A DNA stretch of 64,000 nt from Sulfitobacter sp. DSM 110093 (GTDB lineage Bacteria > Pseudomonadota > Alphaproteobacteria > Rhodobacterales > Rhodobacteraceae), in contig NZ_CP085167.1 of assembly GCF_022788715.1 (NCBI RefSeq), forward strand, positions 1,671,001 to 1,735,000, read 5' to 3'. A program made the translations under genes and the position numbers. Position 1 is the stretch's first letter. Every line of letters starts with the position of its first letter. The notes below the pieces were generated by a model. That model was given only the letters and a program-made list of their open reading frames with translations. It was not told the DNA's origin and searched no databases. Positions 53,104-64,000 of this stretch are shown one piece after another.

Positions 53104-53139
53104 AAAAAAGGCGGCGCATCGAAATGCGCCGCCTTTTTA
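53104..53139 (-). terminator. Terminator of the rpsB-tsf operon
   Basis: AAAAAGGCGGCGCAT pairs with ATGCGCCGCCTTTTT around CGAA, with a T-run on the minus strand. It lies about 20 bp after the tsf stop. Confidence 0.88.
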
Positions 53140-53157
53140 TCATTATAACAAAAGGGC

Positions 53158-54033
53158 TTAGCCTTTTGCTGCCTTGGCCACTTCGGCGGCGAAGTCTTCT
53201 TTGACGACTTCGATGCCTTCGCCAACTTCCAGACGCACGAAACCGGTGATGGTTGCGCCAACTTCTTCGGCGGCCTTGCCTACCGAGAGGTCAGGGTTCA
53301 CGACGAAGGATTGGTTCAGCAATGTCACTTCGGACATGTACTTCTGCATCCGGCCCACGATCATCTTTTCGATCACGGCTTCGGGCTTGCCGCTTTCACG
53401 GGCGATGTCGATCTGAACTTGCTTTTCTTTCTCGACAACGGCCGGGTCAAGGTCAGCTTCGGACAGCGACGCCGGGTTCACAGCGGCGATGTGCATCGCG
53501 ACCTGCTTGCCGAACTCTTCGTTGCCACCGTTCATGGCGACCAGAACGCCGATCTTGCCCATGCCGGGCGCAGCTGCGTTGTGCACGTAGGAGACAACGG
53601 TCTCGCCATCGATGCTTTGCATACGGCGCAGGGACATGTTCTCGCCGATTTTGGCGATCGCGTCGGTCAGCGTGGTTTCAACGGACTTGCCATTGATCTC
53701 AGCCGCTTTCAGCGCGTCAACATCGTCAACTTTTAGCGCTGCATCGGCGATGTTGCTGACCATGGATTGGAACTCGGCGTTTTTGCCGACGAAATCGGTT
53801 TCGGAGTTCACTTCAACCGCGACACCGTGACCGCCTTCAACTTTAACGGCCACAAGACCTTCGGCTGCTGTACGGCCGGATTTTTTGGCCGCTTTGGCCA
53901 GACCTTTGGTGCGCAGCCAGTCAACGGCGGCTTCCATGTCGCCATTGCTTTCAGTCAGCGCCTTCTTGGCGTCCATCATGCCTGCGCCGGTGCTGTCGCG
54001 CAGTTCCTTGACCATGGATGCTGTGATTGCCAT
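53158..54033 (-). CDS. tsf: Elongation factor Ts
   Basis: This 291-residue protein has the N-terminal UBA-like region and [27 protein letters not shown], the EF-Ts signature, then two core repeats ([23 protein letters not shown]). It exchanges GDP on EF-Tu. It follows rpsB with a 98-bp gap, the standard order. Confidence 0.97.
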   Translation of the reverse strand: MAITASMVKELRDSTGAGMMDAKKALTESNGDMEAAVDWLRTKGLAKAAKKSGRTAAEGLVAVKVEGGHGVAVEVNSETDFVGKNAEFQSMVSNIADAALKVDDVDALKAAEINGKSVETTLTDAIAKIGENMSLRRMQSIDGETVVSYVHNAAAPGMGKIGVLVAMNGGNEEFGKQVAMHIAAVNPASLSEADLDPAVVEKEKQVQIDIARESGKPEAVIEKMIVGRMQKYMSEVTLLNQSFVVNPDLSVGKAAEEVGATITGFVRLEVGEGIEVVKEDFAAEVAKAAKG

Positions 54034-54091
54034 CTCTTGGTTCTCCTTTGGAAATCGGGGGCAGGCCCAAGGCCCGCATCTGGTGGAAATC

Positions 54092-54111
54092 GGGGCAGGT
54101 TACCCTGCCCC
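54092..54111 (-). terminator. Hairpin between rpsB and tsf
   Basis: GGGGCAGG (54092-54099) pairs with CCTGCCCC (54104-54111) over a 4-nt loop. The minus-strand sequence after it (GATTTCC) lacks a strong T-run, so it is more likely a processing or partial-termination element than a full terminator. Confidence 0.45.
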
Positions 54112-54131
54112 GTGTTTCAGGTCCGTGACGC

Positions 54132-55010
54132 TTAGCCTTCGGCTTTTGCGACGGTCTCTTTCTTGGATTCGATGTCCAGCGGCGCGTCTTTGCCCATGGC
54201 ATCGTCATGCAGAGTTTCTTCCGAAGCGTTGCCGATTTCGACGCCGGTGCTTTCGCCTGCGGTCACGGCTTCTTCTTCGGGGGCTTCTTCCATGGCGCCA
54301 AGGTCAACGCCTGCCGCACCCAGCTGAGCGGACATGCCGTCAAGTGCCGCACGCGCTGCCAGATCGCAGTAGAGCGAGATGGCGCGGGCCGCGTCGTCGT
54401 TGCCGGGAATGATGTAGTCGATGCCGTCGGGCGAGCAGTTGGTGTCAACCACGGCCACAACTGGGATGCCCAGTTTGTTGGCTTCGGCAATCGCCAATGC
54501 TTCTTTTTTCACGTCGATGACGAACAGCAGGTCAGGACGACCGCCCATTTCACGGATGCCGCCCAAGGATGCTTCCAGTTTGAACTGGTCACGTTCCATG
54601 CCAAGACGCTCTTTCTTGGTCAGACCTTCAAAGCCGCGCTCGGACTGCTCATCGATGTTTTTCAGACGGTTGATCGACTGAGAAACGGTCTGCCAGTTGG
54701 TCAGCGTGCCGCCGAGCCAACGGTGGTTCATGTAATACTGTGCGCATTTCTCTGCGGCTTCGGCGATCGGCTGAGCAGCCTGACGCTTGGTGCCGACGAA
54801 GAGAACGCTGCCGCCTTTGGCGACGGTGTCACGGATAACTTTCAGCGCATCGTCCAGCATAGGAACGGTTTGTGTAAGGTCCATGATGTGGATGCCGTTG
54901 CGTGCGCCGTAGATGTACGGGCCCATGCGGGGGTTCCAGCGCTGTGTCTGGTGACCAAAGTGTACGCCTGCTTCAAGCAGTTGGCGCATGGAGAACTCAG
55001 GAAGAGCCAT
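54132..55010 (-). CDS. rpsB: 30S ribosomal protein S2
   Basis: This 292-residue protein starts [25 protein letters not shown] and contains [20 protein letters not shown] and [25 protein letters not shown], classic S2. A C-terminal acidic tail of about 45 residues ([13 protein letters not shown]...) is longer than in E. coli but common in this group. The frame is open upstream through olsA, yet MALPEFS at 55010 with GGAAAGG before it is the natural start. It forms an operon with tsf. Confidence 0.95.
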   Translation of the reverse strand: MALPEFSMRQLLEAGVHFGHQTQRWNPRMGPYIYGARNGIHIMDLTQTVPMLDDALKVIRDTVAKGGSVLFVGTKRQAAQPIAEAAEKCAQYYMNHRWLGGTLTNWQTVSQSINRLKNIDEQSERGFEGLTKKERLGMERDQFKLEASLGGIREMGGRPDLLFVIDVKKEALAIAEANKLGIPVVAVVDTNCSPDGIDYIIPGNDDAARAISLYCDLAARAALDGMSAQLGAAGVDLGAMEEAPEEEAVTAGESTGVEIGNASEETLHDDAMGKDAPLDIESKKETVAKAEG

Positions 55011-55187
55011 GTCTTTATACCTTTCCGGTTTAGCCTCATCGGGGGTATGACAGCGACATGCTGCCAACCGGCGGACGTTTTGGGATTTCTCCCCAAAAGG
55101 CCCAACCCCGACTGCGGGTTCAAGTGGGGCGCGTATATGCCAGCATGCGTCGCAGCGCAAGGGGCTTATTGCGGGCCCGACCGGGGG

Positions 55188-56003
55188 GTCTGCGTGCCCT
55201 GCCCGCACGATCGCTTCGCAGCGCTGCGCGAGCGTCTTGCGTCCGGTGAAATCCGCCACGGGCAGCGGCGAATGATACACCACTTCGACCGCACCCTGAT
55301 GCCGCGCGGCCAGCGTCGTCAGCAAATGCACCCCGAAGGACATATCCCCCCACCATCCATAGAACCGCGCATCTTCGCCCTGTGGCGCGTGGTAGACAAC
55401 GCTTACCGGCTGGACCGCAATCTCGTTACGCAGTTCGGGATCGAAGAAGGCTTCAAAGAGCGTTGTTTTGAAAGGCAGCACTTGCAGGCCGTCGGTACTG
55501 GTGCCTTCGGGGAAGAACAACAGCTTATGCCCTGCCAACAAGCGCGTCCGGAAAACCTCTGTCTGGCTGCGCGCCTCGGCCCGGTCCCGACGGATGAAGA
55601 CTGTCCCGGTCGCCCGCGCCAACCAGCCGATGCCGGGCCAGCCTGCGACCTCGGATTTGGAAACGAAATAGATCCGCTTGGCCGCGTTCAGTGCAAAGAT
55701 ATCCAGCCAAGACGTATGGTTGGCCACCACCGCACCGCGCCGCTCCATCGGCGTGCCTTGCCTGATAAACCGCATACCCAATATCCAGAACGCCGCGCGG
55801 CACACGGTCTGGGTTATATAAGGCGTGATGGGCCGGTGCAGCCCAAAGATTGGCCGCTCGATCAGTCGAAACGCCAGTAGAATAACCAAACCGCCAAAGA
55901 CCAGTAGCGCCAAGGTTGTCCCGCGCAGCGCCACACGCAGCATCCCTGTGAGGGTCAGGCGCAGCTTTGGCGGCGGCTGATCACTGTCCCACGTTGTGGT
56001 CAT
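55188..56003 (-). CDS. olsA: OlsA-like lyso-ornithine-lipid O-acyltransferase, no own stop codon
   Basis: This acyltransferase domain of about 272 residues has an N-terminal membrane helix ([15 protein letters not shown]), the catalytic NHTSWLD (His96, Asp101), [12 protein letters not shown] and FPEGTSTDG (164-172) of the PlsC/LPLAT family. Its start overlaps the OlsB-like gene by ATGA, so the OlsA assignment rests on that pairing: OlsA adds the second acyl chain of ornithine lipid. The frame does not stop where the domain ends but continues in frame into rpsB (54132). A CCCCCC tract lies at 55183-55188; one C fewer would create a TAA within about 20 bases. The end given is the domain end, not a stop. 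Confidence 0.75.
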
Positions 56004-56758
56004 ACAGCGCCGCCGTTATAAATCCGAGACTGACGCGCATTCATCTGTTTCGTATCAAGGATCAGGCAGACATCCGTGGTGTTAAATGCGCGGTCGATAT
56101 AAGCGCCCTGCCCCACACAACCGCCAAGCCGTAGGTAGGCCTTTATCAGGCTCGGCACCGCGAGCATGGCTTTCCGACGGTCCAGGTCGCCCTCTGAGAT
56201 CAAATCCATTGGCGCAAATTCTCGGGCGCAGACGCGCAACTCCGAAGGTGCGAGATGCCGGTGATGCAAGAGGGAGAGAGGCTCTGCCAAAGCTGCCGTA
56301 TCCGTGCCATGAAAGCTCGCAACACCGAACAGAACCTCAATCTCATGCTCTGCCACATAGCGTGCCAAGGCCCCCCAGAGGTGATGCATCGCAGCACCGC
56401 CGCGGTAAGCCGGATCAAGACAGGACCGCCCCAATTCCAACAGCCTACGCCCCGAATGCACCAGCGGTGTCAGGTCGTATTCGGCCTCTGAGTAGAAGCC
56501 CCCTGCCCGCGCGGCCATATCGCCGCGCATCACGCGGTAGACGCCAGCCAGCTTGCCGTTGCGCAGATCCGTCAACAGAAGGTGATCAAAGAAGGGATCA
56601 AACCGGTCCCGCTCAAGCCGTGCCGCGTGGTCGACCATTGCGCCACCGCCGCCCAGCTCTTGCACAAAGACCTCATAGCGCAGCCGTTGTGCGGCCTGCA
56701 CATCGGCGTCCGTTCGCGCCAGTCTGACCTGAAAATCTGCTGCAACGCCCCGCGGCAT
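56000..56758 (-). CDS. olsB: OlsB-like L-ornithine N-acyltransferase
   Basis: This protein of about 252 residues of the OlsB/GNAT-like family has [62 protein letters not shown] and a late [29 protein letters not shown]. It transfers a 3-hydroxyacyl chain from ACP to ornithine, the first step of ornithine lipid, a phosphorus-free membrane lipid of Roseobacters. The ATG at 56758 is preferred over a TTG at 56803. It overlaps the OlsA-like gene by ATGA. No convincing Pho box is seen upstream. Confidence 0.88.
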   Translation of the reverse strand: MPRGVAADFQVRLARTDADVQAAQRLRYEVFVQELGGGGAMVDHAARLERDRFDPFFDHLLLTDLRNGKLAGVYRVMRGDMAARAGGFYSEAEYDLTPLVHSGRRLLELGRSCLDPAYRGGAAMHHLWGALARYVAEHEIEVLFGVASFHGTDTAALAEPLSLLHHRHLAPSELRVCAREFAPMDLISEGDLDRRKAMLAVPSLIKAYLRLGGCVGQGAYIDRAFNTTDVCLILDTKQMNARQSRIYNGGAV

Positions 56759-56905
56759 CGGCCAATCCTGTGCCTTAAAACAAGTTCTCCGCCTGATAGG
56801 CAATCAGCTCCCAAGGCGCAACACTTGCCAGATCACCCCCAAGCCGATACTCTATTTTAAGTTGTGAAAGAGAATATTTTTCCACTCTTAAGGATTTGGA
56901 AAGGG

Positions 56906-57091
56906 TCATCCTTCATCAAAGACCGGCATTAATCCTAAGCGAAAGCTGTCTATGACCACCTTACCTTGGTCGCGAAAGTTGACCGTTACCTTGCCGCCGA
57001 TGTTGCTTTGCACTTGGCCTGTACCCCAGTCGGGGTGCTGTGGATGCATGACCAACATGCCCGGGCTAAGAAGCGCATTCAGATCATCCAT
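56906..57091 (-). CDS. DUF3553 small protein
   Basis: This 61-residue protein has MVMHPQHPDWGTGQVQSNIGG and KVTVNFRDQGKVVIDS, a KOW/SH3-like short beta domain known as DUF3553. Related domains occur at the C terminus of some helicases. It starts at MDDLNALL (57091); a Met five codons upstream is possible. It is divergent from the ChpT-like gene with only 29 bp between starts. Function unknown. Confidence 0.8.
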   Translation of the reverse strand: MDDLNALLSPGMLVMHPQHPDWGTGQVQSNIGGKVTVNFRDQGKVVIDSFRLGLMPVFDEG

Positions 57092-57120
57092 GATGTTTCC
57101 AATCATTCAGGGGGGCCATG

Positions 57121-57723
57121 ATGGGCCACGTTAACCTCGACCTGCCTGCGCTTATCGGCAGCCGTATTTGCCACGACTTGATATCGCCAATCGGCGCCAT
57201 CAACAACGGGCTTGAATTGTTGAACATGGCGGGCACCGGCGCATCCTCCGGGCCAGAACTTGAGTTGATTGGCCAAAGCGTAGAAAGCGCCTCTGCGCGG
57301 ATACGATTTTTCCGCATCGCTTTTGGCGCCGCCGGTGATCAGACCATGGGTCAGGGCGAGGTGACATCGATCCTACGCGACCTCTATGCCGCCACACGTA
57401 TCGAGGTTGATTGGCAAATCACAGCATCTCAGTCACGCAACGATGTGCGAATGGCATTCCTTGCACTGCTGTGTATTGAGACGGCTTTACACCATGGCGG
57501 GCGCATCACCGTCACCCATCCGGAGGGCGAATGGCGGCTGCAGGCTGAGGCTGACAAGATCGCAATCGAGGACGATCTTTGGTCACTTCTATCGCAAGCA
57601 GATCAAGACAAGCAGCTTCAGCCCGCGCAGGTACAATTTGCGTTATTGCCGATCCTCGCGCAGGCGCAGGGAAAAGAGGTGCGCCTACACAGCGCGAATA
57701 CCGTTTTGACCCTGTCCTTTTAG
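57121..57723 (+). CDS. chpT: ChpT-like histidine phosphotransferase
   Basis: This 200-residue protein has the dimerisation/phospho-acceptor helix SRICHDLISPIGAINNGLELL (His18) followed by a degenerate HATPase-like domain, the layout of Caulobacter ChpT. ChpT passes phosphate from CckA to CtrA and CpdR. CtrA-type relays control motility and gene-transfer agents in Rhodobacteraceae. Two ATGs are adjacent; AGGGGGG suits the second (57121). It is convergent with proA three bases away. Confidence 0.85.
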   Translation: MGHVNLDLPALIGSRICHDLISPIGAINNGLELLNMAGTGASSGPELELIGQSVESASARIRFFRIAFGAAGDQTMGQGEVTSILRDLYAATRIEVDWQITASQSRNDVRMAFLALLCIETALHHGGRITVTHPEGEWRLQAEADKIAIEDDLWSLLSQADQDKQLQPAQVQFALLPILAQAQGKEVRLHSANTVLTLSF

Positions 57724-57726
57724 GTT

Positions 57727-58992
57727 TCAGCTGCGGACCGTACCGTCACCACGCACGAGATACTTAAAGCTGGTCAACTGCGCCGCGCCGACCGGGCCGC
57801 GGGCGTGTAGCTTACCTGTGGCGATGCCAATCTCTGCACCCATGCCGAACTCTCCGCCATCCGCGAACTGGGTAGAGGCATTGTGCATCAAGATCGCGGA
57901 ATCCAACCCATTAAAGAACTCCGCAGCGGTTTTAGCATTCTCAGTCAAAATGCAATCGGTATGTCCTGACCCATATTGGCGAATATGATCCATGGCAGCC
58001 TGTGCGTCTGGCACCGTCCGCGCGGCGACGATCATATCAAGGTATTCTTGGCCCCAGTCCGCATCGGTCGCCGGAACGGTGCCAGCAATACCCTGCAGCC
58101 CAGCATCTGCGCGCACTTCGACACCTGCGTCGATCAGGGCGCGGATCACACCATTGCCAATAGATTTTGCAATATCGTGATGGATCAGCAGGCATTCCGC
58201 CGCGCCACAGATCCCAGTGCGCCGCGTCTTGGCGTTCAACACAACCTTAAGCGCTTTTTCCGGATCGGCCTCAGCGTCGATGTAGATGTGCACAATCCCC
58301 TCAAGATGCGCAAAGACCGGCACCCGCGCTTCGCGCTGCACTAACCCGACCAGCCCCTTGCCGCCACGGGGCACGATCACATCAATGGTTTCGGTCATGG
58401 TGAGCATCTCACGCACAGCGTCACGGTCGCGCGTCGGCACCAGTTGCACCGCATCTTCCGGCATCCCTGCATCCCGCAGCCCCTGCTGCAAACAGCGATG
58501 GATGGCACGGGAGGAATGAAAACTCTCGGACCCGCCGCGCAAGATCACCGCGTTCCCGGCCTTGAGGCAAAGTGCGCCCGCATCCGCCGTCACATTCGGA
58601 CGCGATTCATAGATAACACCGATCACCCCCAAGGGCGTGCGGACGCGCTGAATGTTCAACCCAGTGGGCTGGTCCCATTCTGCGATCACCTCGCCCACCG
58701 GGTCAGTTTGCTCTGCGACTGAACGCAGTCCATCAACCATGCTGCGGATGCGGCCTTCGTCCAGCATCAAACGGTCCATCATCGCGTCGGTCAGACCCTT
58801 CTCGCGTCCAAAGTCGAGATCTTTTGCGTTGGCAGCGATAATTTCAGCGCGCTCTTTCCAAACGGCTTCGGCGGCACCGATCAATGCTGCGTGCTTGCGC
58901 TCCGCACTGGCGGTCGCCAGTTGCGCCGCAGCCGCCCGGGCACGTGCGCCGATATCGGCCATCAATTCAGGAATATTAACTATCTCATTCAT
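57727..58992 (-). CDS. proA: Gamma-glutamyl phosphate reductase
   Basis: This 421-residue aldehyde-dehydrogenase-fold protein has [43 protein letters not shown] and the catalytic cysteine in [13 protein letters not shown] near residue 260. It makes glutamate-5-semialdehyde for proline synthesis with NADPH. It lies 33 bp after proB in the minus-strand obgE-proB-proA string. Confidence 0.95.
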   Translation of the reverse strand: MNEIVNIPELMADIGARARAAAAQLATASAERKHAALIGAAEAVWKERAEIIAANAKDLDFGREKGLTDAMMDRLMLDEGRIRSMVDGLRSVAEQTDPVGEVIAEWDQPTGLNIQRVRTPLGVIGVIYESRPNVTADAGALCLKAGNAVILRGGSESFHSSRAIHRCLQQGLRDAGMPEDAVQLVPTRDRDAVREMLTMTETIDVIVPRGGKGLVGLVQREARVPVFAHLEGIVHIYIDAEADPEKALKVVLNAKTRRTGICGAAECLLIHHDIAKSIGNGVIRALIDAGVEVRADAGLQGIAGTVPATDADWGQEYLDMIVAARTVPDAQAAMDHIRQYGSGHTDCILTENAKTAAEFFNGLDSAILMHNASTQFADGGEFGMGAEIGIATGKLHARGPVGAAQLTSFKYLVRGDGTVRS

Positions 58993-59025
58993 GGCCTTAT
59001 GCCCCTGTCTTGATCTTAATCGCGC

Positions 59026-61184
<2,159 letters not shown>

Positions 61185-61727
61185 CTACAGCTTACGACTA
61201 TAGGTCCATGTGGGTACGGCAGCATCGCGGGCCAAGCAATAGGTTTCCGCATCGCCAAGATAGACAAACCCCGCATTGGTCAGCACTTTGGCCGAGGCTG
61301 GGTTATCGTGGAAGACAGAGGCAAAAAGCGCGTCATTGCCCAAAGGGTTCGCATTCACCAGCGCCTGCACCGCGTCAGAGGCAAGATGCGTGTTCCAGAA
61401 CGCAGGCGCCACCCAGTAGCCGACCTCGGACTGGTTGCGATCAAGGCGTGTCAGGGAGATTACGCCCATGACTTCGGAACTGCCAGCCCGGGTCCCATCC
61501 ATGACCCAAACATCTTCTTCGCGGTCATCGGCCATGGCGCGTGTCACATAGGCCTCTACGCTTCCGGGCGGCAATGGGTGCGGGATGGACGACGTCGCAT
61601 TGGCGACACGCGGATCGCTGGCGTACATTTCGATCATCCCCATATCCGAGCGGCGCACAGGGCGCAGATCAAACCGGTCGGTTTCAATCACGGGTTGGTT
61701 AACTATAGGTTCCATCTGCATCGTCAT
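61185..61727 (-). CDS. GNAT-family N-acetyltransferase
   Basis: This protein of about 180 residues has TDRFDLRPVRRSDMGMIEMY, GVISLTRLDRNQSEVGYWV and NPASAKVLTNAGFVYLGD, the RimJ/RimL-type acetyltransferase pattern. The substrate (protein N terminus or small molecule) is unknown. The frame is open upstream to 61823, but MTMQMEPIV at 61727 follows AGGAGGAAC directly. It sits between rpmA and obgE and may share their transcript. Confidence 0.88.
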   Translation of the reverse strand: MTMQMEPIVNQPVIETDRFDLRPVRRSDMGMIEMYASDPRVANATSSIPHPLPPGSVEAYVTRAMADDREEDVWVMDGTRAGSSEVMGVISLTRLDRNQSEVGYWVAPAFWNTHLASDAVQALVNANPLGNDALFASVFHDNPASAKVLTNAGFVYLGDAETYCLARDAAVPTWTYSRKL

Positions 61728-61943
61728 GTTCCTCCTCCGAACAGACTGAGTAGCGGGCGGGTGCGCACTCCTGCCCTGATCACGCGAAGCTGGCGCGTAA
61801 ATGCGACGCGACTTTCGGCACAAACCTCCCTGCCGAACGTAACGATCTCATATAATCCAAGCAGCAATCGCCCCTGAGGGTCGAAATTGCTGGCGGGCCG
61901 AAACGGCCGCTTAGGTGATATTAAATACATGGGAATATTCCCT

Positions 61944-61980
61944 GAAAAAGAAAAGGGACCGGCGGTATCGCCGATCCCTG
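61944..61980 (-). terminator. Terminator after rpmA
   Basis: On the minus strand AGGGATCGGCG pairs with CGCCGGTCCCT (one mismatch), then TTTTCTTTTTC. It lies about 30 bp past the rpmA stop and separates rplU-rpmA from the GNAT-obgE genes. Confidence 0.75.
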
Positions 61981-62008
61981 AATTTTTTCAAACCCTGTGG
62001 GGTACGGC

Positions 62009-62278
62009 TTATTCAGCGGCCTCCGCGCGTGGCAGAACCGAAATAAACGTGCGGTTTTTCAAACCTTTGTGGAAGGTCACAGCACCGTCTACAACAGCAA
62101 AGATCGTGTGATCTTTACCCATGCCAACGCCTTCGGCGGGCCAAAATTTGGTGCCGCGCTGACGCACGATGATGTTGCCAGGGATAACGGCTTCGCCGCC
62201 ATATTTCTTAACGCCAAGGCGACGACCAGCTGAGTCGCGCCCGTTACGGGATGAACCGCCTGCTTTTTTATGTGCCAT
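62009..62278 (-). CDS. rpmA: 50S ribosomal protein L27
   Basis: This 89-residue protein begins [20 protein letters not shown] and contains [20 protein letters not shown], the L27 signature. Its flexible N terminus reaches the peptidyl-transferase centre. It lies 12 bp after rplU. Confidence 0.97.
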   Translation of the reverse strand: MAHKKAGGSSRNGRDSAGRRLGVKKYGGEAVIPGNIIVRQRGTKFWPAEGVGMGKDHTIFAVVDGAVTFHKGLKNRTFISVLPRAEAAE

Positions 62279-62290
62279 CTCGGTCTCTCC

Positions 62291-62977
62291 TTAGCCTTTG
62301 GTCTTTTCTTTGGCCTGATCGACCCAGCCTTCACGCTGGATACGGCCTTTGAAAGACAGTTTCTCGTCAACTTCAGCGATATCCGCTTCGGTCCATGCTG
62401 CGATCTGAGCGAAGGAGGTGATACCCGCTTCGTGCAGCTTCTTCTCAAGTGCTGGGCCTACGCCGCTCAACGCCTTCAGATCGTCCGCGCCAGCTTCCGA
62501 CATCTTGTCGGCTTTCTCGGCTTTTGGAGCGGCCTTAGTGGCTTTCGCCTTCTTGGCTTTCTTGATCTGTGTTGCGTCGTCGGTCTTTCCGGTGATCGCG
62601 GCCACAGCCGAGGCGCTCACGGAACCGGTGCCAACAGCGGCAGACACGCCCGACTTATCCGCGCCCGAAGACAGGATGTCGGTGATCTTGATCAAGGTCA
62701 GTTTCTGACGGTGACCCTTGGTACGCTTGGAAGAGTGCTTCCGGCGGCGCTTGACGAAGTTGATTACCTTTTCGCCTTTGATCTGGTCAACGACTTCGGC
62801 CTGAACACCTGCATCTTTAACCATGGGCGCGCCGAGCACGGGGCTGTCGCCGCCGAGCATCAGAACTTCGTTGAACTGGACCGTTTCGCCAGCATTGGCC
62901 GCAATACGTTCAACCCGCAGCATATCGCCGGATTGGACTTTGTATTGCTTGCCGCCTGTCTTGATGACCGCAAACAT
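62291..62977 (-). CDS. rplU: 50S ribosomal protein L21 with helix-hairpin-helix extension
   Basis: The first 103 residues are a complete L21 ([34 protein letters not shown]). A Lys/Ala-rich linker of about 60 residues follows, then a helix-hairpin-helix domain, [20 protein letters not shown] and [19 protein letters not shown]. The total of 228 residues is more than twice a normal L21. Such tails occur in Rhodobacteraceae; the domain also appears on other proteins of this group. A nucleic-acid-binding role for the tail is likely but unproved. Confidence 0.95.
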   Translation of the reverse strand: MFAVIKTGGKQYKVQSGDMLRVERIAANAGETVQFNEVLMLGGDSPVLGAPMVKDAGVQAEVVDQIKGEKVINFVKRRRKHSSKRTKGHRQKLTLIKITDILSSGADKSGVSAAVGTGSVSASAVAAITGKTDDATQIKKAKKAKATKAAPKAEKADKMSEAGADDLKALSGVGPALEKKLHEAGITSFAQIAAWTEADIAEVDEKLSFKGRIQREGWVDQAKEKTKG

Positions 62978-63183
62978 GCGTCTTCCTTTTCTGTCATCCG
63001 CGTTCTGTGGCCCCCACTTGGGAGTTTGTGGATGGCTTTCCGGCCAATCCGCCTCGAACAGCGCGCCCGTGGGGCGTCATTAAAAATCAATCCCTAGGAC
63101 GGATTAACCGCCGGGATGCGGGCTTATCTTCGGAATGGCTGGGTAAGTCAAGTAGGTTTTCGACCGCTGAAATAGCATAGATG

Positions 63184-63993
63184 TCAGAGGTTCTCAGCCA
63201 CCATGTTCAATGCCACAGCGCGACCCAAAGCGTAAGAGATATCCTCATATGCGCGGCCAAAACCGTCGAAAAGCGCACGATTGAGGGTGCGCCCTGAATC
63301 GGTTTCGGCAAATGCGGCGTAGCGTGCGATCTCGGCGTCGCTCAAGGGGTGATAGGCCAGCAGCATGTAGGCATGTGCCCAAACTGAGGTGTCTTCGGTC
63401 ACCGCATCAAGATCACCGCCAATTTCAGCGAGCAGGTCTTCGTCGCTGTCTTCGAGCGCGCCGCCATCGCGCATGCCGCGTAGAAACTGAAAATTGCTAT
63501 TAAGCGCCGTGCTTACATTGCGGTCGACCATATCGGCAGATGTAATCAAGCGGCGGATCAAAGCAAGCCGTGGGTCATTATCCCCAGCCAGTACCCCATA
63601 GTTTGCCCGCGCGATCTGCTCTACTTCACGCTCAGTGATGGCGGCGCGGGCGGCATTTTCCAGCGCGATGACCCGTCCACCCAGTTCTGTAGTGTAAAAT
63701 TCGATTGCGTCCTCTACCGCGGAAGGGCTCATCGTTTCTTCGAGCGCACGGCGCACGGCCTCTGCCATCCGCTCCGGGTCATGGATGCTCTCGACCTGCA
63801 ACTCCCAACCCGGACCGCCCTGCCCGCCTAGCATGTCTTGGTTCAACGTTTCCGCATGAGCCTGCCCCTCATCGCTGAGGATCGCCGCCGCTTCGCGCAA
63901 CTCCAACAGATCGACGAGAACGGACATTCGCGCGTCGGCCCAAGCGGGCAGAGCCACAAGCCACAGAAGCGGGGCAAAAATCCATGCGCGCAT
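63184..63993 (-). CDS. DUF2059 secreted protein
   Basis: This 269-residue protein has a signal peptide (MRAWIFAPLLWLVALPAWADA) and an all-helical mature part with two similar halves; the C-terminal YHPLSDAEIARYAAFAETDSGR is the DUF2059-type block. Function unknown; the protein is expected in the periplasm. It is transcribed alone, with 206 bp between its end and the rplU start. Confidence 0.8.
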   Translation of the reverse strand: MRAWIFAPLLWLVALPAWADARMSVLVDLLELREAAAILSDEGQAHAETLNQDMLGGQGGPGWELQVESIHDPERMAEAVRRALEETMSPSAVEDAIEFYTTELGGRVIALENAARAAITEREVEQIARANYGVLAGDNDPRLALIRRLITSADMVDRNVSTALNSNFQFLRGMRDGGALEDSDEDLLAEIGGDLDAVTEDTSVWAHAYMLLAYHPLSDAEIARYAAFAETDSGRTLNRALFDGFGRAYEDISYALGRAVALNMVAENL

Positions 63994-64000
63994 CAGATAT

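Noticed and set aside
54207..55880. 557-codon plus-strand ORF opposite rpsB and olsA
   Set aside because: It covers two well-supported genes on the other strand; its composition looks like reverse-complement translation.
54132..56003. A single genuine acyltransferase-S2 fusion gene
   Set aside because: S2 has a normal start with its own ribosome-binding site, and a homopolymer tract explains the missing stop; the fusion is kept only as a finding to check.
56759..56905. Possible Pho box upstream of olsB
   Set aside because: Only a weak half-match (CTTTCAC followed by AT-rich sequence) is present and the 11-bp repeat is missing.

Overview
The window is a gene-dense, GC-rich chromosomal segment of an alphaproteobacterium. 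It most likely belongs to the marine Roseobacter group (Rhodobacteraceae). The indicators are a circularly permuted two-piece tmRNA with tag ANDNRAPVAMAA, a dmdA-acuI pair for dimethylsulfoniopropionate (DMSP), trgA-trgB-cysK as in Rhodobacter, ribosomal protein L21 with a helix-hairpin-helix tail, and ornithine-lipid genes olsB-olsA. Genus-level placement (for example Sulfitobacter) is a guess.

Layout. 1-152: start of a chromate-transporter gene. 312-591 (-): ssrA with its own promoter and terminator. 701-7887: a DMSP region, with a divergent GntR regulator, a coupled DUF2182-DUF1326-DinB-dmdA-acuI string, a HIT hydrolase and a BCCT transporter. 7988-11968: PLP enzyme, photolyase and cyclopropane fatty-acid synthase-like enzyme. 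12005-17720: trgA, trgB, cysK, a large MscS-type channel and an AlaX editing enzyme, then tRNA-Ser(GGA). 17992-23715: envelope genes (small secreted protein, two L,D-transpeptidases, DUF882 protein, FAD/NAD(P) protein). 23749-26343: lpxD, an acyl carrier protein and a ketoacyl synthase. 26418-29086: IalB protein, a gene-free stretch with two candidate small RNAs, and a HerA-like ATPase. 29162-34661 (-): a branched-chain amino-acid type ABC transporter. 34845-39305: sugar dehydrogenase, GlxA-type regulator, class II DAHP synthase, PAS protein. 39558-48989: yicC, gmk, gamma carbonic anhydrase, then phoR-pstSCAB-phoU-phoB with a three-repeat Pho box before pstS. 49061-51536: an IS30-family element split by an IS1111-type IS110-family element. 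51656-52845: aroQ and an orphan LuxR-type regulator. 53158-63993: mostly minus-strand housekeeping genes (tsf, rpsB, olsA, olsB, DUF3553, proA, proB, obgE, GNAT, rpmA, rplU, DUF2059) with a ChpT-like gene on the plus strand.

How the genes work together. The DMSP block would import DMSP or betaines (BCCT), demethylate it (DmdA) and detoxify acryloyl-CoA from the cleavage route (AcuI), probably under the divergent GntR protein. The pho block couples high-affinity phosphate uptake to the PhoR-PhoB switch. OlsB and OlsA make phosphorus-free ornithine lipid.

Most notable: (i) the DUF2182-DUF1326-DinB cassette coupled to dmdA; (ii) the nested IS, whose non-coding right end carries 9 nt complementary to the target bases that directly abut the insertion point, as expected of a bridge/seekRNA guide; (iii) two tandem small-RNA-like transcription units at 27240-27465; (iv) olsA lacking its own stop codon and running in frame into rpsB past a six-C tract.
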